The notes beneath the pieces were generated by a model that had not been told where the DNA came from, did not search any database, and worked only from the letters and a program-made list of their open reading frames with translations. A stretch of DNA of 20,834 nucleotides from an uncultured Arsenicibacter sp. GTDB taxonomy: Bacteria > Bacteroidota > Bacteroidia > Cytophagales > Spirosomataceae. Each line of letters begins with the position of its first letter. The first letter of the stretch is position 1. Position numbers and translations under genes: made by a program. The stretch is taken from assembly GCF_945952095.1 (NCBI RefSeq), contig NZ_CAMFHL010000114.1, forward strand, positions 1-20,834. Direction: 5' to 3'. This document shows positions 15,830 to 20,834 of the stretch, piece by piece.

Positions 15830-16663
15830 ATGAAGAAATTTCTCATTGGAATCATTGCCTGCATGTGCAGTCTGGCTGGTGTTGCCCAGCCTCAGATCGT
15901 GTTGCGGATGGCGTTTAATGCGGAGCAGAACCGGTATGAGGTATTTGCGCGTCCTGATTTTTCGGCCAGCCAGTTTGCGTGGGGGCCTTCGCAGGTATCG
16001 GTGGTGCTGCCGGCCGAGGTAGCTGATCAGTCGGTTTCGGCACGAAGCACAAACATTGGTGTTTGGTCAGATAATTCCCGGATTTTTGCACCGGAGACCG
16101 CGCTTGCGTCCGATTTTCACGGGTTTACAACCCAAGGTGGTAAAGTCGATCTGACGGCGGGCGAGGAGTTTTTACTCTTTGATTTTGCCTTGCCCCAAGG
16201 CTTTCTGGAAGGCGTCCGGTTATTCGATATGCAGAAAGATCCTGCTGCCTCGAAACCCGGCATGAAAGGGGGCGATTTTTCGGGGTATATGGCCGACGAT
16301 AAGGGCAGAAACATGCTGAAAACAGACCTGACCAGGCCTGTATTAACCGTAAAGGATGAGGCGAAGCTGGTTGGTTTGGCGGGAATAACTTCCGAACCAT
16401 CGCTGCGGGTGGTGGCCTACCCGAATCCAAGTCCGTCGGGGGCATTCCGGCTGTTTCTGCAAGGGTTCGACCGCTCCGAACGATTGACCGTGCAGATTGC
16501 AACTTTGACCGGTAAAGTGATCCACTCTTTTTCAGAGCGCGCCGATGCGCTGGCCGGAAAAGCAATTGCCCTGGGAAGTCCGGCCGATTCCTTTCTGATT
16601 TTATCGGTTACACGCCCGGATAAACAACAGACATTCGCGCAGAAAATCTGGTTGCGGGACTGA
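15830..16663 (+). CDS. secreted cohesin-like protein with T9SS type A sorting domain, operon gene 6
   Basis: A 277-aa protein with a signal peptide 1-20 (ending LAGVAQ) and the shared beta-domain at about 21-170 (RYEVFARPDF, WSDNSRIFAP, DFHGFTTQGG, LTAGEEFLLFDFALP). A C-terminal type IX secretion sorting domain follows at about 194-277, marked by VVAYPNPSPSG at the start, a central G-x-V-x-H turn and the basic end KIWLRD. T9SS substrates with this domain cross the outer membrane and are anchored or released after cleavage. This makes gene 6 the only operon product with a recognisable surface-targeting signal. A purine-rich GGAAGGAT precedes the ATG. It could serve as the cell-surface anchor for the other operon products; that role is inference. 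Confidence 0.88.
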   Translation: MKKFLIGIIACMCSLAGVAQPQIVLRMAFNAEQNRYEVFARPDFSASQFAWGPSQVSVVLPAEVADQSVSARSTNIGVWSDNSRIFAPETALASDFHGFTTQGGKVDLTAGEEFLLFDFALPQGFLEGVRLFDMQKDPAASKPGMKGGDFSGYMADDKGRNMLKTDLTRPVLTVKDEAKLVGLAGITSEPSLRVVAYPNPSPSGAFRLFLQGFDRSERLTVQIATLTGKVIHSFSERADALAGKAIALGSPADSFLILSVTRPDKQQTFAQKIWLRD

Positions 16664-16694
16664 GGTGCCCTATTAAGTCATTGCTTTTCTCCGG

Positions 16695-16733
16695 CGCCCG
16701 CTGTGTGGTCTGACACAGCGGGCGTTTCTTTTT
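16695..16733 (+). terminator. strong rho-independent terminator ending the surface-protein operon
   Basis: A perfect 12-bp GC-rich stem, CGCCCGCTGTGT (16695-16706) with ACACAGCGGGCG (16713-16724), loop GGTCTG, followed by TTTCTTTTT. It lies 32 bp after the stop of gene 6 and supports genes 1-6 as one unit separated from the peptidase downstream. Confidence 0.9.
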
Positions 16734-16735
16734 AC

Positions 16736-16743
16736 TAAATTTG
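16736..16743 (+). promoter_or_regulatory. candidate -7 promoter element for the DPP IV-like peptidase
   Basis: TAAATTTG, a perfect TAnnTTTG, sits just after the terminator T-run and 25 bp before ATG 16769, giving a leader of about 20 nt. A -33 TTG would fall within the terminator stem and is not seen. Confidence 0.45.
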
Positions 16744-16768
16744 ACGATTGCTTAGACTAAATACCTTC

Positions 16769-18967
16769 ATGCAACACAACACCCGATTGATATGGATCGC
16801 TTTACTGGTGCTGATCCCTGTCGCTTCCTTTGCCCAGACAAAACAACGGTATACCTCACTACAGCAGGCCCTGACGTCGGGCGGTCAGCTGTCCGGTGCC
16901 AGCGGTCCGCGCAGTGTAAACTGGATTGATGGCGGTAACCGCTTTTCCTACATTGAAGGTCAGAATGTGATCAAGTCGTTTTCGCCGAAAGACCAGCAGG
17001 AAAATGTCGTGTTCGACGGGAGCCAGCTGACGTTCCCCGGCACTACCGAGCGCTTCCGCTACGTGTCGTTTGAGTGGTCGAAAGATTCAAAGAATCTGGT
17101 CTTCCAGAGTAACTTCCGGCCGGTCTGGCGGCGGTCGGGCATTTCGGATTACTACGTGTATTCGGTGGCCGACAAGAGCCTGAAACTGGTTGCCAAAGAT
17201 GCCCAAACGGCCGAATTATCGCCGGATGGCACCAAAGTTGGCTACGAGCGGGGCGGCGATCTGTTCGTATTCGATTTTGCGACGCAGAAAGAAACGCGCC
17301 TGACTACCGATGCCAAGCCTGCGTTTTACAACGGCCGGTTTGGCTGGGCCTACGAGGAAGAATTTGGTCTGGCCCAGGCCTGGGAATGGTCGCCCGACAG
17401 CAAGTTTATTGCTTTCTGGCAATCTGATGAGCGGCAGGTACCGATGTACCGCATGACCGACTACAAAGGCTTTGACGAAAAATATGACTCGCTGCCTTAT
17501 CCGCGCGTGGGCGATCAGAATCCGCTGGTACGCATTGGCGTTATCGAAATTGCCAACGGCACGAAGCAGTGGATGAAGGTTGATCTCGGCGATGGCTATA
17601 TCCCCCGCATTTACTGGACCTCGCAGGAGGGGCAGCTCGCGCTCGTTCACCTGAACCGCAAGCAGAATCACCTGAAACTGTTCATGGCCAACGGCCGCAC
17701 AGGCGAGGCCCGGCAGATTATGGAGGAAACCTCGAAAGCGTGGGTCGATGTGTTTGATTTCTTTGCCGGCATTCTGCACTACTTCTACTTCCCGGCGGGT
17801 GTGCAGGAGTTTTACTGGGTCTCGGAACGGGATGGCTATGCCCACCTGTACCGTTACGACTACACCGGCAAACTGCTGAATCAGGTGACAAAGGGCAATT
17901 GGGAGGTGACGTACGTGCATCACATTGATCCGAAAGCAAAGAAAGTGTACTATACCTCAACGGAGGTGTCACCGCTGGAACGTCAGTTGTATGTCGTTGA
18001 TGCCGACGGTAAAAACCGCCGCCGCCTGACCAATACGGCCGGCAAACATGCGGTCAATTTCTCACCGAACGGGCAGTATTACATCGACCGGTACTCCAAC
18101 GTGTCAACTCCGACGCAGGTGGAGCTTTGGGATACAAAAGGCACTAAAATCAAGGCGCTGGAAACCAACAGCCGCGTGACCGAGTATCTGGGTACGCACA
18201 CGTACGCACCGAAGGAGCTGGCAAGCTTCACCACATCGGATGGCCAGAAAATTGACATTTCGATTGTGAAGCCGGTTGACTTTGATGCGTCGAAAAAGTA
18301 TCCGGTTCTGGTGGATATTTATGGTGGTCCCGGTGCGCAGTCGGTTTACAATGAGTTCAATACCGGCGGCTGGCATCAGTGGCTGGCCCAGCAGGGGTAT
18401 GTGATTGTAAGTGTCAACAACCGGGGCAGCGGGGGCTACGGGCGTGATTTTGAGAAGATTGTCTATGAGCAGCTTGGTAAATATGAAAGCCTTGATTTTG
18501 CCGAAACCGCAAAATATCTGGCCACGTTACCGTGGATCGACGGTACCCGCATCGGGATCCGCGGACACAGCTATGGCGGCTACATGAGCAGCTACACCAT
18601 GCTGACGCATCCGGGTGTGTTTAAGGTGTCGCTGGTCGGCGCACCGGTGACCGACTGGCGGCTTTACGACAGCATCTACACCGAGCGCTACATGGGCCTG
18701 ATGCCTGAAAATGAGGAAAAATACAAAGCGAGTGCCTCCACGACTTACGCCAAAAATCTGGCCGGTAAGATGTTCATTGCCCACTCGACCATGGACGAAA
18801 ACGTGCACGTACGCAATACGTTCCAGCTGATGAATGCCCTGGAAGATGCCGGTAAAGACGCCGATCTACGGATTTATCCGCCGGGTGCCCACGGTGTTGC
18901 CTACAGCGGCACCACATCGCTGCTGCTCTACACGCAATACACCGATTACCTGTCGCGGAATTTATAA
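16769..18967 (+). CDS. dipeptidyl-peptidase IV family serine exopeptidase (S9)
   Basis: Exported peptidase that removes N-terminal dipeptides, typically X-Pro or X-Ala, in the periplasm or at the envelope. It has 732 aa from ATG 16769 (TTG at 16748 adds seven residues). The signal peptide is about 1-22 (LIWIALLVLIPVASFAQ). Residues about 80-470 form the DPP IV-type beta-propeller and contain the family's Glu motif, WAYEEEFGL (Glu196-198), which in DPP IV binds the substrate N-terminus. The alpha/beta-hydrolase domain follows (about 490-732), with nucleophile Ser601 in RGHSYGGYMS, Asp676 in STMDENVH and His708 in PPGAHGVAY. The triad, the oxyanion-side block DIYGGPGAQ and the length are all normal, so it should be active. 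It is monocistronic between two terminator-like hairpins. Confidence 0.94.
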   Translation: MQHNTRLIWIALLVLIPVASFAQTKQRYTSLQQALTSGGQLSGASGPRSVNWIDGGNRFSYIEGQNVIKSFSPKDQQENVVFDGSQLTFPGTTERFRYVSFEWSKDSKNLVFQSNFRPVWRRSGISDYYVYSVADKSLKLVAKDAQTAELSPDGTKVGYERGGDLFVFDFATQKETRLTTDAKPAFYNGRFGWAYEEEFGLAQAWEWSPDSKFIAFWQSDERQVPMYRMTDYKGFDEKYDSLPYPRVGDQNPLVRIGVIEIANGTKQWMKVDLGDGYIPRIYWTSQEGQLALVHLNRKQNHLKLFMANGRTGEARQIMEETSKAWVDVFDFFAGILHYFYFPAGVQEFYWVSERDGYAHLYRYDYTGKLLNQVTKGNWEVTYVHHIDPKAKKVYYTSTEVSPLERQLYVVDADGKNRRRLTNTAGKHAVNFSPNGQYYIDRYSNVSTPTQVELWDTKGTKIKALETNSRVTEYLGTHTYAPKELASFTTSDGQKIDISIVKPVDFDASKKYPVLVDIYGGPGAQSVYNEFNTGGWHQWLAQQGYVIVSVNNRGSGGYGRDFEKIVYEQLGKYESLDFAETAKYLATLPWIDGTRIGIRGHSYGGYMSSYTMLTHPGVFKVSLVGAPVTDWRLYDSIYTERYMGLMPENEEKYKASASTTYAKNLAGKMFIAHSTMDENVHVRNTFQLMNALEDAGKDADLRIYPPGAHGVAYSGTTSLLLYTQYTDYLSRNL

Positions 18968-18974
18968 GCGGTTT

Positions 18975-19082
18975 GTACGGGCGACCCCACGTGGTCGCCC
19001 TTTCTATTTGCCACATGGGGCGGGGCTTTTAAAAGGGCGACCACATGGGTGCAAAAGGGCGACCACATGGGGGCGCCCGTAC
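18975..19082. repeat. REP-like patch built from GGGCGACC(AC)ATGGG motifs
   Basis: An outer inverted repeat GTACGGGCG (18975-18983) / CGCCCGTAC (19074-19082) encloses a palindrome GGGCGACC-CCACGT-GGTCGCCC (18979-19000). It also encloses a CCACATGGG copy (19011-19019) and an exact 19-bp direct repeat AAAAGGGCGACCACATGGG at 19031-19049 and 19053-19071. The composition and palindromic build suggest a REP/MITE-like intergenic element with no coding content. Confidence 0.65.
18979..19009 (+). terminator. probable terminator after the DPP IV-like gene
   Basis: An 8-bp stem GGGCGACC/GGTCGCCC with a 6-nt loop is followed by TTTCTATTT, 12 bp after the stop. It doubles as the first element of the REP-like patch. 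Confidence 0.6.
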
Positions 19083-19132
19083 GGGAGAGGGAGATCATAC
19101 AATAGACAGACCATCAATAAAATATATCTGAT

Positions 19133-20644
19133 ATGCACTTAACTGCCGGCCCGATTACCTTGCTATACGACAATGGATTCCCCCGCTATTTTAAGCTGGG
19201 TGACGATGAAGTACTGCGCCGTATCTACTTTGCCCTGCGCAATCAGGACTGGGATACCGCCCGCCTGACTTTCAGTGACGAATCCATTACCAAAAATCCG
19301 GAATCGTTCCGCGTCGATTATAACTGGGCGGCCGATGATCTGGGCATGCAGATGACCGGTCACGTCACGATCGAAGGCGCAACCGACGGGACTGTCACCA
19401 TGAGCTGGTATGGCAAAGCGCTGAATACGTTCTGGCGAAACCGTGTCGGCTTCTGCGTACTGCACCCGATTGACGGCGTGGCCGGGCAGCCCTGCCACAT
19501 TCAGCATCCGGAAGGGCATGAATCGGTCGGGGACTTCCCAAGGCTGATTAAGCCTGATCAGCCGTTTCTGAACGTACAGGGCATGCGCTGGCAGACAACT
19601 GCCGGCCATGAACTGCAGCTGTCGTTTACGGGCGATGTCTTTGAGACCGAAGACCAGCGCAACTGGTCGGATACATCCTACAAAACCTACTGCACCCCGC
19701 AGGACCGCCCTAAACCGGCACAGGTTGAGGCGGGGACGGAACTGTTTCAGCAAATCGTTTTCCGGCCGATTGCCGCAGGCGAAGGTATCACAGCCGCCTC
19801 ATTTGAATACGCCGTTGAACCACCTGCCAAACCACTGCGGATTGGCTTAGGGCATAACCCGTACGACGGGCCGCTGACCGCCAAAGAAATTGACCGGCTT
19901 CGGGCCGTGGGCTTTTCACACCTGCGGACCGATGTGTTTCTGACAAATCCGGCGTGGAAACCGGCATTTGACCGGGCGGTTGCTGATGCCGTAGCGCTTG
20001 CTCTGCCGCTGGAAGTTATGCTGTTTTTCGGTGACGATCCGGCGACGGAACTTGCCGGTTGGCTGGCCAAAGTAGCGGCGCAACAAGTTGTGCTGTATAC
20101 TGTGGCGGTGTTTTGGGAAAAGAACCGGCTGACCGATGATACACTACTGACGGAGGTTGCACCTGCCTTACGGGAGGCCCTTCCCGGTATCTGGATTGGC
20201 GGCGGGACAGACGCTAACTTCGTAGATGTCAACCGCAACCCGTTCGACTACGCACAGATTGATTTCGTGACGTACTCAATCAACCCGCAATCGCACGCCA
20301 CCGATGACCTGACGGTTATGGAAAACATCGGCGCTCAGGCCGACACGGTCCGCTCGGCGCGGGTGCTGTCGGGTGGTAAACCGGTGCACGTGTCGGCGGT
20401 GACGCTGAAGGGGCGTTTTAATCCGGACGCGGCCCTGTCGTCAGCACCGGTTGCGCCGCCTGCCGACCACCGGCAGCCGACAGACTTCGCTGCCGGTTGG
20501 CTGGCCCAAAGCCTGCAAACGCTCGAAGAGGCCGGTGCCGGTTCGGTGACGTATTTTGAAACACACGGCCCGCGCGGACTGATGGATGCCGACGGAGCCT
20601 TTCCGGTTTACGAGGTTCTGGCGGCTTATCACGGCATAGAATAG
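19133..20644 (+). CDS. D-apionate lactonase-like protein (beta-domain plus TIM-barrel-like domain)
   Basis: A cytoplasmic-looking 503-aa protein without signal peptide. Its layout and motifs recall the D-apionate lactonase (ApnL) family, which hydrolyses apionolactone in D-apiose catabolism. The N-terminal beta-rich domain (about 1-225) has DEVLRRIYFALRNQDW, RVGFCVLHPI and RNWSDTSYKTY. The middle part (about 235-430) looks like a TIM barrel: LGHNPYDG, HLRTDVFL, VMLFFGDD, WIGGGTDANF, FVTYSINPQSHATDD. A C-terminal segment (about 430-503) includes TYFETHGPRGLMDA. It is shorter than ApnL as I recall it (about 600 aa or more). No apiose dehydrogenase, kinase or isomerase gene is nearby, so it may act on another sugar lactone or glycoside. 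ATG at 19133 is the first suitable start; no SD or -7 element is evident. The family call is from memory and moderately sure; the substrate is unknown. Confidence 0.55.
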   Translation: MHLTAGPITLLYDNGFPRYFKLGDDEVLRRIYFALRNQDWDTARLTFSDESITKNPESFRVDYNWAADDLGMQMTGHVTIEGATDGTVTMSWYGKALNTFWRNRVGFCVLHPIDGVAGQPCHIQHPEGHESVGDFPRLIKPDQPFLNVQGMRWQTTAGHELQLSFTGDVFETEDQRNWSDTSYKTYCTPQDRPKPAQVEAGTELFQQIVFRPIAAGEGITAASFEYAVEPPAKPLRIGLGHNPYDGPLTAKEIDRLRAVGFSHLRTDVFLTNPAWKPAFDRAVADAVALALPLEVMLFFGDDPATELAGWLAKVAAQQVVLYTVAVFWEKNRLTDDTLLTEVAPALREALPGIWIGGGTDANFVDVNRNPFDYAQIDFVTYSINPQSHATDDLTVMENIGAQADTVRSARVLSGGKPVHVSAVTLKGRFNPDAALSSAPVAPPADHRQPTDFAAGWLAQSLQTLEEAGAGSVTYFETHGPRGLMDADGAFPVYEVLAAYHGIE

Positions 20645-20690
20645 GACACAAAAAAGACGTTCCTGGAGCTGACCCGGACGGGCAGAAAAA

Positions 20691-20729
20691 TACCGGGCAC
20701 GGTCATAGTCTGCTATGATTGTTCCGGTA
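20691..20729. other. long imperfect hairpin downstream of the lactonase-like gene
   Basis: TACCGG (20691-20696) pairs with CCGGTA (20724-20729), and ACGGTCATAG (20699-20708) pairs with CTATGATTGT (20713-20722) with two G-T pairs, around a TCTG loop. Only a GC/T internal loop interrupts it. It has no T-run, so it is not a canonical terminator, although its position would suit 3'-end formation. Confidence 0.5.
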
Positions 20730-20765
20730 AATTCCCTGCGTTAACGGGCCGTATTTCGCGTTTTT

Positions 20766-20834
20766 AAACCACAAAGGCATGAAGCACCTAAGCAGCACAA
20801 AGTGAAAAAGAAAAAACTTCGTGCCCCTTATCGT
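20766..20834. repeat. left part of a palindromic intergenic repeat, cut by the window end
   Basis: AAACCACAAAGGCATGAAG (20766-20784) resembles the ACCACAAAGGCA-type arm of common dispersed intergenic palindromes. Its counter-arm begins at 20817 with CTTCGTGCC, complementary to GGCATGAAG (20776-20784) except for one T-G position. The rest of the element would lie beyond the window. Confidence 0.5.

Noticed and set aside
17216..17923. 235-codon minus-strand frame opposite the DPP IV-like gene
   Set aside because: It is an antisense shadow within a complete, well-conserved propeller domain and has no start context or motif.
18834..19142. 102-codon plus-strand frame spanning the repeat patch
   Set aside because: It starts inside the DPP IV-like gene in another frame and runs through the GGGCGACC repeats, and nothing supports translation.

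Overview
The window looks like a chromosomal segment of a Bacteroidota bacterium, most likely of the Cytophagales/Spirosoma type. The reasons are a type IX secretion (T9SS) sorting domain, near absence of strong Shine-Dalgarno sites, several perfect matches to the Bacteroidota -7 promoter element TAnnTTTG, and lineage-typical surface-protein modules. No tRNA, rRNA, CRISPR array, transposase or phage gene was seen.

Left part (1-4800): a short tandem repeat at the edge, then a soluble sensor histidine kinase (minus strand) divergent from a receiver-only response regulator (plus strand). The regulator ends at a strong hairpin terminator and converges on a large GH63-type (MGH1-like) glucosidase on the minus strand. 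A 671-bp AT-rich gap with no convincing gene follows. It holds clustered palindromes just ahead of the next operon.

Centre (5419-16663): six co-directional genes with gaps of 16-103 bp, ending at a very strong terminator, form an 11-kb operon of secreted proteins built from a shared kit of modules. Gene 1 (779 aa), gene 2 (1756 aa) and gene 3 (477 aa) share a C-terminal module of about 270 aa with duplicated EF-hand/dockerin-like loops. Genes 2, 3, 4 (197 aa) and 6 (277 aa) share an N-terminal beta-rich domain reminiscent of cohesin. Genes 1 and 2 share a third beta-domain, called here the AGF module, and Ig-like repeats with a conserved cysteine pair. Gene 5 is a small secreted Ig-like protein with a GTG start. 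Only gene 6 carries a recognisable T9SS sorting domain. Together they look like a surface adhesin or matrix assembly. The cohesin/dockerin-type pairing is my inference and is the most interesting hypothesis in the window.

Right part (16700-20834): a dipeptidyl-peptidase IV family (S9) exopeptidase with a complete Ser-Asp-His triad, a REP-like repeat patch built from GGGCGACC motifs, a protein resembling the D-apionate lactonase family (beta-domain plus TIM-barrel-like part), and a 190-bp tail with a long hairpin and one arm of a second palindromic repeat cut by the window end.
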